This document shows positions 1 through 8,999 of a DNA stretch of 64,000 nucleotides, piece after piece. The notes under the pieces were generated by a model. That model was not told the origin of the DNA. It searched no databases and worked only from the letters and a program-made list of their open reading frames with translations. The DNA is from Micromonospora humi (GTDB lineage: Bacteria; Actinomycetota; Actinomycetes; Mycobacteriales; Micromonosporaceae), in NCBI RefSeq assembly GCF_900090105.1, contig NZ_FMDM01000001.1:496001-560000 (forward strand), in the 5' to 3' direction. Made by a program: the position numbers and the translations under genes. The stretch's first letter is position 1; the number at the start of each line of letters is the position of its first letter.

Positions 1-1
1 G

Positions 2-1234
2 GTGATGTCGCCGGAACTGGACCGGGCCACCGTCCTGGGGGACGAGGCCGCGGCCCGCGGCCACCTGGCCCGGATCTGCTTCAAGACCGGTCCACCCACC
101 CTCACCGGCGTCGAACTGGAATGGACCGTGCACGACGCCGCGGACCCGACCCGTCCGGTCGACCGCGAGCGACTGCGCGAGGCGCTGGGCCGGCACGGCC
201 CCGTCACCCTCGACCCCACCAGCCCGGCCCACGAGCTCCGGCACGGCGGCACCGTGACCGTGGAGCCCGGCGGGCAGGTGGAGATCTCCGCTCCGCCGCG
301 ACCGTCGGTCGCCGCGCTGGTCTGCGCCACCCAGGCCGACATCGACGAGCTGCGAGCCCTGCTGGACGCCGCCGGCCTCGTGCTGGGGGACACCGGGATG
401 GATCCGTGGCGCCCGCCGCGGCCGGTCGTCGACACCCCCCGCTACCGCGCCATGCGCCGCGTCTTCGACCGGCGCGGTCCGGCCGGGCGGGCCATGATGT
501 ACAGCACGGCCGGGCTCCAGGTCTGCCTGGACGCCGGCGAGCCGGACCAGTTGGCCCAGCGGTGGGCCGCCGCGCACGCCGTCGGGCCGCCGCTGCTGGC
601 CGCGTTCGCCACCGCCGACCGGCATGCCGGCCGGCCCACCGGTTGGGTGTCCGCCCGGATGGCCGCCTGGTTGGCGATCGACCCGGCGCGCACCCGCCCG
701 GTGTGGTCGCCGGCGCACGCCGACCGCGACCCGGTCACCGCCTGGACCGGATACGTGCTCGCCGCGCCGCTGCTCTGCGTCCGCGGCGACGGCCCGGACT
801 GGACCCCGCCGGAAGGCGTGACCTTCGCCGGCTGGCTGGCCGGGGCGCTGCCCCACCCGCCCACCACCGACGACCTGGAATACCACGTCAGCACGCTCTT
901 CCCGCCGGTCCGGCCGCGCGGCTACCTGGAGCTGCGCTACCTCGACGCCCAGCCGGGCCGGGAGTGGACCGTCCCGTCGGCGGTGCTGGCCGCGCTCTTC
1001 GCCGAGCCGTCGACCACCCGCGACGCGCTCGCCGCGGCCTCTCCGGTGGCCGACCGGTGGCACGCGGCGGCACGGCGCGGGCTGGCCGAGCGTCCGCTGG
1101 CGACCGCCGCGGCGACCCTGTTCGACCTGGCGCTGACCGCGCTGCCCGCGCTGGACCTGCCGGCCGGGATCCACGACCAGACCCACCGAGCGATCCGGCG
1201 GCACCGCGCCGCCGCGGAGAGGGGACACCGGTGA
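2..1234 (+). CDS. egtA: Glutamate-cysteine ligase EgtA (ergothioneine pathway)
   Basis: Makes gamma-glutamylcysteine, the thiol donor for ergothioneine. The 410-residue product has a GCS2-type fold signature with GVELEW near residue 37 and the arginine-rich substrate region around PRYRAMRR and MMYSTAGLQV, as in actinobacterial EgtA. The reading frame opens with GTG at 2 followed at once by ATG at 5; since the window begins here, an upstream start cannot be excluded. It overlaps egtB by four bases (GTGA), so the two are translationally coupled. Being first in an egtABCD run makes the EgtA assignment much safer than the domain alone, which is shared with other glutamate-cysteine ligases. Confidence 0.9.
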   Translation: MMSPELDRATVLGDEAAARGHLARICFKTGPPTLTGVELEWTVHDAADPTRPVDRERLREALGRHGPVTLDPTSPAHELRHGGTVTVEPGGQVEISAPPRPSVAALVCATQADIDELRALLDAAGLVLGDTGMDPWRPPRPVVDTPRYRAMRRVFDRRGPAGRAMMYSTAGLQVCLDAGEPDQLAQRWAAAHAVGPPLLAAFATADRHAGRPTGWVSARMAAWLAIDPARTRPVWSPAHADRDPVTAWTGYVLAAPLLCVRGDGPDWTPPEGVTFAGWLAGALPHPPTTDDLEYHVSTLFPPVRPRGYLELRYLDAQPGREWTVPSAVLAALFAEPSTTRDALAAASPVADRWHAAARRGLAERPLATAAATLFDLALTALPALDLPAGIHDQTHRAIRRHRAAAERGHR

Positions 1235-2553
1235 CCACCACCGAGCGGCCGGGAACCGACGCCGAGCACCTGCGCACGAGGATCGCGGCGGAGCTGGAGC
1301 GCACCCGGGCCCGCACCGCGTCGCTGACCGACGCGGTGGACGACCACGATCTGGTCCGGCAGCACTCCACCCTGATGTCGCCGCTGGTCTGGGACCTGGC
1401 GCACGTCGGCAACCAGGAGGAGCTGTGGCTGGTGCGCGACGTCGGCGGGCGTGACCCGGTACGCCGCGACATCGACGATCTTTACGACGCGTTCAAGCAG
1501 CCGCGGCGGGACCGGCCGTCGCTGCCGCTGCTGCCGCCGGCCGAGGCGCGCGCCTACGTGCGCACGGTGCGGAACAAGGTGTACGACCTGCTGGACGGCA
1601 TCCGCTTCACCGACCGCCCGTTGGTCGAGGACGGGTTCGCGTTCGGCATGATCGTGCAGCACGAGCAGCAGCACGACGAGACGATGCTCGCCACCCACCA
1701 ACTGCGCGACGGCGTCCCGGTGCTGGACGCCCCGCCCCCGCCCGAGCCCCGGGCGGCCGTCGCCGGCGAGGTGCTGGTGCCGGCCGGGCCGTTCACCATG
1801 GGCACCTCCACCGACCCGTGGGCACTGGACAACGAACGCCCGGCGCACACCGTCGACCTGCCCGCCTATCTCATCGACGCCGCGCCGGTGACGAACGGCG
1901 ACTACCGCGCGTTCATCGCCGACGGGGGCTACGAGCAGTCGCGCTGGTGGAGCGAGACCGGCTGGCGGCACCGGGTCGACGCCGGGCTGAGCGCGCCGCT
2001 GCACTGGCGGCGTGACGGCGACGGCTGGGCGTACCGCCGGTTCGGCCGGTGGTCCGCGGTGCGCGACGACGAGCCGGTGGTGCACGTCTGCTGGTACGAG
2101 GCGCAGGCGTACGCGGCCTGGGCCGGCAAGCGGCTGCCCACCGAGGCCGAGTGGGAGAAGGCGGCCCGCTGGGACCCGGCCACCGGCCGCTCCCGCCGCT
2201 ATCCCTGGGGCGACGAGGACCCCACCGCCGCGCACGCCAACCTGGGGCAGCGTCACCTGTGGCCGGCGCCGGTGGGCGCGTACCCGGCCGGCGCCTCGCC
2301 GCTCGGCGTGCACCAGCTGATCGGCGACGTGTGGGAGTGGACCGCCGGCACCTTCCACGGGCACCCGGGCTTCACCGCGTTCCCGTACCGCGAATACTCG
2401 GAGGTCTTCTTCGGCGCGGAGCACCGGGTGCTGCGCGGCGGCTCGTTCGGCACCGACCGGTCGGCCTGCCGGGGCACGTTCCGCAACTGGGACTACCCGA
2501 TCCGGCGGCAGATCTTCAGCGGCTTCCGCTGCGCCCGCGACGCCGGGGAGTGA
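1231..2553 (+). CDS. egtB: Ergothioneine sulfoxide synthase EgtB
   Basis: Non-heme iron enzyme that joins gamma-glutamylcysteine to hercynine with O2 to give a sulfoxide. The 440-residue product starts at a GTG that overlaps the egtA stop. An N-terminal DinB_2 domain carries the three iron-ligand histidines at H58 (AHVGNQEE), H144 and H148 (QHEQQHDET); the C-terminal half is an FGE-sulfatase domain (FTMGTSTD, RLPTEAEWEKAA, GDVWEWT, RVLRGGSF). Length and domain order fit the actinobacterial EgtB family that uses gamma-glutamylcysteine. A longer open frame beginning near 121 only reads through egtA out of frame and is ignored. Confidence 0.96.
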   Translation: MTTTERPGTDAEHLRTRIAAELERTRARTASLTDAVDDHDLVRQHSTLMSPLVWDLAHVGNQEELWLVRDVGGRDPVRRDIDDLYDAFKQPRRDRPSLPLLPPAEARAYVRTVRNKVYDLLDGIRFTDRPLVEDGFAFGMIVQHEQQHDETMLATHQLRDGVPVLDAPPPPEPRAAVAGEVLVPAGPFTMGTSTDPWALDNERPAHTVDLPAYLIDAAPVTNGDYRAFIADGGYEQSRWWSETGWRHRVDAGLSAPLHWRRDGDGWAYRRFGRWSAVRDDEPVVHVCWYEAQAYAAWAGKRLPTEAEWEKAARWDPATGRSRRYPWGDEDPTAAHANLGQRHLWPAPVGAYPAGASPLGVHQLIGDVWEWTAGTFHGHPGFTAFPYREYSEVFFGAEHRVLRGGSFGTDRSACRGTFRNWDYPIRRQIFSGFRCARDAGE

Positions 2554-2562
2554 ACCGGCCCG

Positions 2563-3309
2563 ATGTGCCGTCACCTCGCGTACCTCGGTCCACCGGTCAC
2601 CCTGGGCAGCCTGCTGCACGACCCGCCGTACGGGCTGCTGCGGCAGTCCTGGGCGCCGCGCGACATGCGGGGCGGCGGCACGATCAACGCCGACGGCTTC
2701 GGCGTCGGCTGGTACCCCGACGGCACCGATCCGGTCCGTTACCGGCGGGCCCAACCGATGTGGAGCGACACGACCCTGCCGGAGCTGGCCGCCGTGACGT
2801 CCGCCGGCGCGGTGCTGGCCGCCGTCCGCTCGGCGACGGTGGGCATGCCGCTGCACGAGACCGCGGCGGCGCCGTTCGCCGAGGGGCGCTGGCTGTTCAG
2901 CCACAACGGGGTGGTCCGGGGCTGGCCGGACAGCCTGGTGCCGCTCGCCGCCGGGCTGCCCGTGCGGGACCTGCTCACCCTGGAGGTGCCGACCGACTCG
3001 GCGGTGCTCTGGGCGCTGGTGCGGCACCGGTTGCGCGCCGGGGAGACGCTCGGCGAGGCGGTGGCCGGCACGGTCGCACGGGTCACCGCCGCCGCGCCTG
3101 GTTCGCGGCTGAACCTGCTGCTGACCGACGGCTCGACGGTGGCGGCGAGCGTGGCCGGGCACGCGCTGTCGGTGCGGCAGCGCCCCGGTTCGGTGGTGCT
3201 GGCCTCCGAGCCGTTCGACGACGACCCCGATTGGCGGGCGGTGCCCGAGGGTCGGTTGGTGCTGGCCACCGCCGCCGGGCTGGACGTCCGTGAGTTGACC
3301 ACCGTCTGA
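2563..3309 (+). CDS. egtC: Gamma-glutamyl hercynylcysteine sulfoxide hydrolase EgtC
   Basis: Class II glutamine amidotransferase-type hydrolase that removes the glutamate from the EgtB product. The 248-residue protein begins MCRHLAYLG, so Cys2 becomes the N-terminal nucleophile after methionine removal, and it has the family motifs NADGFGVGW and FSHNGVV. It starts nine bases after egtB, in the same operon. Confidence 0.95.
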   Translation: MCRHLAYLGPPVTLGSLLHDPPYGLLRQSWAPRDMRGGGTINADGFGVGWYPDGTDPVRYRRAQPMWSDTTLPELAAVTSAGAVLAAVRSATVGMPLHETAAAPFAEGRWLFSHNGVVRGWPDSLVPLAAGLPVRDLLTLEVPTDSAVLWALVRHRLRAGETLGEAVAGTVARVTAAAPGSRLNLLLTDGSTVAASVAGHALSVRQRPGSVVLASEPFDDDPDWRAVPEGRLVLATAAGLDVRELTTV

Positions 3310-3343
3310 CCACCCATCCACCGGTAGGAGAGAGGACGTCTTG

Positions 3344-4315
3344 ATGAGCGCGGAGCCGCTGGAGATCCACCTGGAGGAGCAGGACCTCGACCGGGCGCTG
3401 CGGGAGGACGTACGGGTCGGGTTGACCGCGTCGCCGAAGTGGCTGCCGCCGAAGTGGTTCTACGACGCCCGGGGCAGCGAGCTGTTCGAGGAGATCACCC
3501 GCCTGCCGGAGTACTACCCGACCCGGGCCGAGCGGGCGGCGCTCGCCGCGCACGCCGACGACGTCGCGGCGATGACCGGGGCGAAGACGCTGATCGAGCT
3601 GGGGTCGGGCTCCTCGGAGAAGACCCGGCTGCTGCTGGACGCGTTCACCCGCCAGGGCGGCCTCGGCACGTTCGTGCCGCTGGACGTCTCGGTCAGCGCG
3701 TTGCGCTCCTCCACCGAGCGGATCGCCGCCGCGTACCCGGGGCTGCGGGTGCGGGGCATCGTGGGTGACTTCACCCGCCACCTGGACCGGTTGCCCACCG
3801 GTGGTCGGCGCCTGGTGGCGTTCCTCGGCGGCACCATCGGCAACCTGCTGCCGGCGGAGCGGGCCGGGTTCCTCGCCGCCACGCGCGCGGCGTTGGAGGC
3901 CGGCGACTGGCTGCTGGTCGGCACCGACCTGGTGAAGGACCCGGGCGTGGTCGTCCCCGCCTACGACGACGCGGCCGGGGTGACCGCCGAGTTCAACCGC
4001 AACGTGCTGCGCGTGGTCAACCGGGAGCTGGGGGCCGACTTCGACGTCGAGGCGTTCCGCCACGTGGCGGTCTGGGACCCGGAGCGGGAGTGGATCGAGA
4101 TGCGGCTGCGCGCCGAGCGCCCGACCCGGGTGCGGGTGGCGGCGCTGGGTCTGGACGTCGCGTTCGCCGCCGGGGAGGAGTTGCGGACCGAGGTCTCGGC
4201 CAAGTTCCGGCCGGCCGGGATCGCGGCCGAGCTGGCCGGCGCCGGATTCGTGCGCCAGGCCTTCTGGACCGACCCGGACGGGCTGTTCGGGGTGAGCCTG
4301 GCCCGGGCCGACTGA
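3344..4315 (+). CDS. egtD: Histidine N-alpha-methyltransferase EgtD
   Basis: S-adenosylmethionine-dependent trimethylation of histidine to hercynine, the first committed step of ergothioneine synthesis. The 323-residue product has the Methyltransf_33 signature: PPKWFYDARGSELFE, LPEYYPTRAE, then the SAM loop IELGSGSSEKTRLLL and FLGGTIGN. ATG at 3344 is preferred over TTG at 3341 because the ribosome-binding site (AGGAGAGAGG) ends about eight bases before it. It closes the operon. No egtE lyase gene follows, so the last sulfoxide cleavage must be done by a gene elsewhere. Confidence 0.96.
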   Translation: MSAEPLEIHLEEQDLDRALREDVRVGLTASPKWLPPKWFYDARGSELFEEITRLPEYYPTRAERAALAAHADDVAAMTGAKTLIELGSGSSEKTRLLLDAFTRQGGLGTFVPLDVSVSALRSSTERIAAAYPGLRVRGIVGDFTRHLDRLPTGGRRLVAFLGGTIGNLLPAERAGFLAATRAALEAGDWLLVGTDLVKDPGVVVPAYDDAAGVTAEFNRNVLRVVNRELGADFDVEAFRHVAVWDPEREWIEMRLRAERPTRVRVAALGLDVAFAAGEELRTEVSAKFRPAGIAAELAGAGFVRQAFWTDPDGLFGVSLARAD

Positions 4316-4378
4316 GGCCGGTGGCCTCGCCCACACCCGGCGGGCGCCTGCGGTGGTGATCGGTTAGGCTGGTCGGCG

Positions 4379-4498
4379 CGAAGGGGAGTAGCCCGCAATG
4401 TCGTGGTCGACACACTGGTGCGTTCCGCATCCGGCCACGCGGCCCCGGTCACCGGGGCGGGCGAGACCTTCGACTCAGGCTGTCGCAGCCGGGTCGAG
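4379..4498 (+). promoter_or_regulatory. yybP-ykoY-type manganese riboswitch upstream of UPF0016 gene
   Basis: The 5' leader of the UPF0016 gene has the hallmark conserved strings of this family: AAGGGGAGTAGC at 4381 and GCGAGACCTTCG at 4461. The outer helix P1 is seen as CGAAGG (4379-4384) pairing with CCTTCG (4467-4472), and a competing hairpin CGAC (4471-4474)/GTCG (4493-4496) could form the expression platform just before the start codon. A -10 box TAGGCT at 4365-4370 would start transcription at the aptamer. Members of this class sense Mn2+ and switch on Mn exporters, which matches the downstream gene. Confidence 0.85.
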
Positions 4499-4540
4499 GG
4501 CATCCCTGTCTCTCCTCCCGGCTTGATCGGGAAGGTTCAC

Positions 4541-5128
4541 ATGGAGGGTTTCCTCGTCGCGCTGGTGGTCAGCTTCGGCGTCATCTTCGTCGCCGAGCTG
4601 GGGGACAAGTCCCAGCTCATGGCCCTGACGTTCGCCACGCGTTTCCGCCCGCTGCCGGTGCTCATCGGCATCACCATCGCCACCGCGATCGTCCACCTGG
4701 CCTCGGTGGCCATCGGGGTCGGCCTCAACGCGGCCCTGCCGACGGGCTGGATCTCGTTGATCGCCGGTCTGGCGTTCCTCGGCTTCGGCGCCTGGACGCT
4801 GCGCGGCGACAAGCTGACCGAGGAGGAGAAGCGCAAGGCCGAGCGCAGCACCAAGTCGGCGATCGTCGCGGTCGGTGTGGCGTTCTTCCTCGCCGAGCTG
4901 GGGGACAAGACCATGCTCGCGACCATCACCCTGGCCACCAAGTACGGCTGGTTCGGCACCTGGCTCGGCTCGACGCTGGGCATGGTGGCCGCGGACGCGC
5001 TGGCGATCCTGGTGGGCCGGATGCTCGGCCGGCACCTGCCGGAGCGGGCCATCCGCTACGGCGCGGCAGTGCTGTTCGCCATCTGCGGCCTCTGGCTGAT
5101 CTTCGAGGCGATCCGGGAGCTGAGCTGA
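4541..5128 (+). CDS. UPF0016/TMEM165-GDT1 family cation transporter (probable Mn2+ exporter)
   Basis: A 195-residue membrane protein with the two inverted copies of the family motif E-x-G-D-K-[ST] (VAELGDKSQ near residue 18 and LAELGDKTM near residue 118), about six membrane segments and a charged central loop (TEEEKRKAERSTK). Family members transport Mn2+/Ca2+ against protons. The ATG at 4541 is preferred over an upstream in-frame GTG at 4403 because the longer N-terminus would translate the riboswitch. The riboswitch makes manganese detoxification the most likely job. Confidence 0.9.
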   Translation: MEGFLVALVVSFGVIFVAELGDKSQLMALTFATRFRPLPVLIGITIATAIVHLASVAIGVGLNAALPTGWISLIAGLAFLGFGAWTLRGDKLTEEEKRKAERSTKSAIVAVGVAFFLAELGDKTMLATITLATKYGWFGTWLGSTLGMVAADALAILVGRMLGRHLPERAIRYGAAVLFAICGLWLIFEAIRELS

Positions 5129-5245
5129 GCGGTCCTCGGATGATCAGGAACCACCACCGTGGGTAAGTACCTCCGGTGACGCCGCGCCGGCGCGACGAGC
5201 GCCGCCCGGCGGGCCACCGAATCGGACGACCGGGAGGTTGCGCGC

Positions 5246-5449
5246 ATGAGCAGGCACGACGAGCCCAACGAGTACGGCTTCGCCGGGGGCGCCACGGCAC
5301 CGCAGCCGCCGGCCGGCGGTCGCGCGGACGAGCAGGACCGCGCGGAGGGGGTCGCGGTGCCGGGTGACGACCTCACCGAGCCGTTCGCCGACGCGCTGGA
5401 GGAGACCGAGGACGAGGGCGCCGAACGGCGCGCCGAGCACCGCCGCTGA
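5246..5449 (+). CDS. Small acidic hypothetical protein (67 aa)
   Basis: Short, hydrophilic, low-complexity protein rich in Glu, Asp, Ala and Gly with no recognisable domain or membrane segment. Support for its reality: a GGGAGG ribosome-binding site about eight bases before the ATG, actinobacterial codon usage, and a strong hairpin terminator directly after the stop codon. Function unknown; it is not obviously linked to the transporter on either side. Confidence 0.6.
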   Translation: MSRHDEPNEYGFAGGATAPQPPAGGRADEQDRAEGVAVPGDDLTEPFADALEETEDEGAERRAEHRR

Positions 5450-5456
5450 TCGCCGC

Positions 5457-5495
5457 GCGCCGGCCGCCGTCCCGATGCGGGGCGGCGGCCGGCGC
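5457..5495. terminator. Bidirectional hairpin terminator
   Basis: Perfect 13-bp stem (GCGCCGGCCGCCG / CGGCGGCCGGCGC) with a 13-base loop in the convergent gap between the small + strand gene and nhaA. No T-run, as is usual in high-GC actinobacteria. Confidence 0.75.
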
Positions 5496-5502
5496 GTCCG
5501 GG

Positions 5503-6804
5503 TCAGGCGGGCCGCTCCTGGTAGACGTCGGGGATGCCGTCGCCGTCGTCGTCCCGGCTCTCCCGCTCGCTGATCCGCCGGTGCACCCGGTTGCGGCGCA
5601 GCAGCACGACGGCGGCCAGGGCGGCGGAGATCAGCGAACCGGCCAGCACCGCCGCCTTGACCCGCGCGTCCTCCGGGCTGCCCGGACCGAACGCCAGCTC
5701 GCCGATGAGCAGGGACACCGTGAAGCCGATGCCGGCCAGCAACGCCAGGCCGACCAGGTCCGCCCAGGTGATCTCCTCGTCCAGCTCGGCGCGGGTGAAC
5801 CGGGCGAGCAGGAACGTCGAGCCGAACACCCCGATCACCTTGCCGAGCACCAGGCCGCCGGCCACCCCGAGCACCACCGGGTCGCGGACGACCGCACCCA
5901 GGTCGACGTCGACGAGCGAGACCCCGGCGGCGAAGAACGCGAAGACCGGCACGGCGAGCCCGGCGGAGATCGGCCGCCAGCGGTGCTCCAGCCGCTCGGC
6001 CAGCCCGGGCTCGCCGTTGCGGCCGGCCAGCACCGGCACGGTGAAGCCGAGTAGCACCCCGGCCACCGTGGCGTGCACGCCGGAGGCGTGCACCAGCACC
6101 CAGGCGGCCACCGCGAGCGGGATCAGCGCCCACCACCACGTGCGCCGCCGCTGCACCAGCAGGGCGAACAGGGCGATCGGCAGCAACGCGCCGAGCAGCG
6201 GCAGCGGCCGGAAGTCGGCGGTGTAGAACACGGCGATGACGGTGATCGCCAGCAGGTCGTCGACCACCGCGAGGGTGAGCAGGAAGGCCCGCAACCCCTG
6301 CGGTAGATGGGAGCCGATCACGGCGAGCACGGCCAGCGCGAAGGCGATGTCGGTGGCGGTGGGGATCGCCCAGCCGCGCAGCCCCGCGCCGCCGGCGCTC
6401 GCGGTCACCGCCAGGTAGATCAACGCCGGCACCACCATGCCACCGACCGCGGCGACCACCGGCAGCGCGGCCCGCCGGGGGTCGCGCAGGTCACCGGCGA
6501 CGAACTCGCGCTTGAGTTCCAGCCCGACCACGAAGAAGAAGATCGCCAACAGCCCGTCGGCGGCCCAGGCGGCGAGGCCGAGGTCGAGGTGCAGTGCCGC
6601 GCCGCCGGGCCACGGCACCCACTCGCCCAGCGCGGCGTACGCCGCGCGCCACGGCGAGTTGGCCCAGACGAGCGCGAGGACCGCGCCGAGCAGCAGCAGC
6701 CCGCCGCCGACCGTCTCGGTGCGCAGCACGTCGGCCAGGAAGCGGGCCTCCGGCCAGGACCGGCGGGCCAGCAGGCGGGAGGAGTGCGGAGGGCGATGAG
6801 ACAC
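5503..6804 (-). CDS. nhaA: Na+/H+ antiporter NhaA
   Basis: A 433-residue integral membrane protein that expels Na+ in exchange for H+ for pH and salt homeostasis. It shows the NhaA sequence end to end: [33 protein letters not shown] and the ion-binding aspartate pair in [13 protein letters not shown], about 12 membrane segments, and a charged C-terminal tail ([19 protein letters not shown]). It stands alone, converging on the small gene. Confidence 0.95.
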   Translation of the reverse strand: MSHRPPHSSRLLARRSWPEARFLADVLRTETVGGGLLLLGAVLALVWANSPWRAAYAALGEWVPWPGGAALHLDLGLAAWAADGLLAIFFFVVGLELKREFVAGDLRDPRRAALPVVAAVGGMVVPALIYLAVTASAGGAGLRGWAIPTATDIAFALAVLAVIGSHLPQGLRAFLLTLAVVDDLLAITVIAVFYTADFRPLPLLGALLPIALFALLVQRRRTWWWALIPLAVAAWVLVHASGVHATVAGVLLGFTVPVLAGRNGEPGLAERLEHRWRPISAGLAVPVFAFFAAGVSLVDVDLGAVVRDPVVLGVAGGLVLGKVIGVFGSTFLLARFTRAELDEEITWADLVGLALLAGIGFTVSLLIGELAFGPGSPEDARVKAAVLAGSLISAALAAVVLLRRNRVHRRISERESRDDDGDGIPDVYQERPA

Positions 6805-6915
6805 GGGGCGTCCGTTCCGGGAAGAGGGGTCGGCTGATCACATCGCCGACCAGGCTTCCCGGCACACCGGGGTCAACCCTATCGCTGGCGGCGGCCCGGT
6901 GGCGAGTCGGACCGG

Positions 6916-6945
6916 TGCGGGCGCCGCGTCCGCACGGCGCCCGCA
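6916..6945 (-). terminator. Hairpin terminator of the dehydratase gene
   Basis: 11-bp perfect stem TGCGGGCGCCG / CGGCGCCCGCA with an 8-base loop, 12 bases after the stop codon of the minus-strand dehydratase gene. Confidence 0.65.
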
Positions 6946-6957
6946 GCGGGGTGCGCG

Positions 6958-8814
6958 TCAGCGCTGACCGGGCAACGCCGGCAGGGCCGAGCCGACCGTC
7001 TCGCAGAACGCCGCCATCCGCTTGACCAGTTCGTCCGGATCGGCGTACGGGTCCAGCCCGCGCACCTCGTCCGGATCGAGCGGGGGCACCGGCACGTGGG
7101 AGATCAACGGGTGCAGCGGGCGGGTGTCCGACTCGTCGGCGCCGAAGAGATGCTCGTGCAGCTTCTCGCCCGTCCGTAGCCCGGTGTAGACGATCTCCAC
7201 CGGGTGGTCCGCCTCGGCGGCCAGCCGGCGCGCCACGTCGGCGATCCGGACCGGCTCGCCCATGTCGAGCACCAGCGCCTCGCCGCCGCGACCGATGGTG
7301 GCGGCCTGCAGGACCAGGTGGACGGCCTCCTGCACGGTCATGAAGTAGCGGGTCACGTCGGGGTGGGTGACCGTGATCGGCACCCCGGCCCGGATCTGCG
7401 CCTGGAACGCGGTCAGCACCGAGCCCCGGCTGCTCAGCACGTTGCCGAACCGGACGCTCAGGTAGGTGCCGCCCAACTGCTGGGCCTGGTGGGCGGTGAG
7501 CCGTTCGGTGATCCGCTTGGAGTAGCCCAGGACGCTGGCCGGGTTGGCCGCCTTGTCGGTGGAGATGTTGACGAACTGGGCGACGTCGCGGCACGCCTCC
7601 AGCACGTTCAGGGTGCCCCAGACGTTGGTCATGATCGCTTCGCCGGGGTGCCGCTGGAGCATGGTCAGGTGCTTCAGCGCGGCGGCGTGGAACACCACGT
7701 CGGGCTGCCGGTCGGCGACCACCCGGGCGATGCCCTCGGCGTCGCGGATGTCGGCCAGGATCAGTTCGGGGCCGTCCAGCAGCGCCCGGCCGTGCAGGGA
7801 CATCTGCAGCGCGTGCAGCGCCGACTCGTCCCGGTCGAGCATCATCAGCTCGTCCGGCTCGCACCGGGCGATCTGCCGGCACAGCTCGGAGCCGATCGAG
7901 CCGCCGGCGCCGGTCACCAGCACCCGCCGGCCGGCGAGCCCGCCGCGTTCGACGGTCAGCTCGGCCACCCGCTGGGCGCGGCCGAGCAGGTCGGTGAGCT
8001 GGAGGTCGCGGACGTCGGTGGCGGCGACCGGCCGGTCGAGCAGTTCCCGCACCGGGGGCAGGACCTTGAACGCGGCGCCGGCCTCCAGCGTGCGGGTGCG
8101 CACGTCGCGCAGCAGCCCGGCGTCCGAGCAGCTCATCGAGAAGATGACGGTGCGGGCCTGGGTGCCGCGGATGACGGCGCCGACCTGCTCCCGCCCGCCG
8201 AGGACGCGTAGTCCCTCCAGCCGGAGCCCGCGGCTCTCCGGGGCGTCGTCGAGCAGTCCGACCGGCCGGTAGTTGCTCTCCGGGTCGTGCAGCAGCGCGC
8301 GGACGAGTCGTTCGCTGGCCGCGTCCACGCCGTACACCAGGCAGCGTTCGGCGTGCCGCGCGGCGGGACGGTGGCGGTCGGCGTGCGCGCGCCAGAGTCC
8401 GCGACCGGCGGCCATCAGCACCAGCGCGACGGCGCCGCCGACGAGCGGGGTGGTCGCCGGGATCGGTCGCTCGGTCCAGGGCAGCACGGCGGCGAGCGTG
8501 ACGACGGCGGCGATGGTGACCGTGCCGGCGAGGCCGCGGGCGTCGCCGGCACTGCCGATCGGGTAGCGGCCGTAGAGCCGGGACCGCGCGAACGTGAGGA
8601 GCGCGTAGAGCGCGGCGCAGGCGAGGGCGACGGCGAGCACCCGGGCGCCCCCGGTGGCGGTCAGGTCGAACTCGTACCGGGTCCAGGCGGCGCCGAGGAA
8701 TCCTCCGCACCACGCGGCCGTGTCCAGCGTTAACAGGGAGAGGGTGGCGGCGCGGTGGGTGATCCGGCTACGGGGTCGCACGACGTCTTCGGCGGCGGTG
8801 GCGTCACGATCCAT
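6958..8814 (-). CDS. Membrane-bound nucleotide-sugar 4,6-dehydratase/epimerase (FlaA1/CapD/WbpM type)
   Basis: A 618-residue polysaccharide-biosynthesis protein. Four predicted membrane segments occupy roughly residues 25-140, followed by a CoA-binding-like Rossmann region, then a large extended SDR domain with the NAD-binding motif TGAGGSIGSE (near residue 295) and an STDKA...YSK active-site region (near 420). Homologues convert UDP-GlcNAc to 4-keto-6-deoxy sugars for capsule, glycan or S-layer chains. It is divergent from the Wzz/BY-kinase gene, which supports a role in surface polysaccharide production. The exact sugar substrate cannot be told. Confidence 0.9.
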   Translation of the reverse strand: MDRDATAAEDVVRPRSRITHRAATLSLLTLDTAAWCGGFLGAAWTRYEFDLTATGGARVLAVALACAALYALLTFARSRLYGRYPIGSAGDARGLAGTVTIAAVVTLAAVLPWTERPIPATTPLVGGAVALVLMAAGRGLWRAHADRHRPAARHAERCLVYGVDAASERLVRALLHDPESNYRPVGLLDDAPESRGLRLEGLRVLGGREQVGAVIRGTQARTVIFSMSCSDAGLLRDVRTRTLEAGAAFKVLPPVRELLDRPVAATDVRDLQLTDLLGRAQRVAELTVERGGLAGRRVLVTGAGGSIGSELCRQIARCEPDELMMLDRDESALHALQMSLHGRALLDGPELILADIRDAEGIARVVADRQPDVVFHAAALKHLTMLQRHPGEAIMTNVWGTLNVLEACRDVAQFVNISTDKAANPASVLGYSKRITERLTAHQAQQLGGTYLSVRFGNVLSSRGSVLTAFQAQIRAGVPITVTHPDVTRYFMTVQEAVHLVLQAATIGRGGEALVLDMGEPVRIADVARRLAAEADHPVEIVYTGLRTGEKLHEHLFGADESDTRPLHPLISHVPVPPLDPDEVRGLDPYADPDELVKRMAAFCETVGSALPALPGQR

Positions 8815-8999
8815 TGTTGCCCTCGTGTCCTATCCGGAATAAGAAGTTTCAGGTCATGCAAGCATGTTGCGTCGTTTACATTCCATCTGGTCGCCTAACG
8901 TGCTTAATGGGCGGTTCGATCCTGGCATGACGACGGTGGGTTTTAGGGGGCTTTCGTGCAGTTTCATCGGCAGACCGGCGTGTCGCGAGGGGGAGCGTG
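8815..8999. other. Divergent intergenic region of the polysaccharide locus
   Basis: 185 bases, clearly more AT-rich than the flanks, separating two divergent genes. A possible promoter for the kinase gene is TTTACA (8875-8880) with TAACGT (8896-8901), but the 15-base spacing is short. No palindrome stands out. Confidence 0.4.

Noticed and set aside
937-3321. 794-codon minus-strand frame across egtB and egtC
   Set aside because: Low-complexity composition and no motif; it lies over two recognised enzymes.
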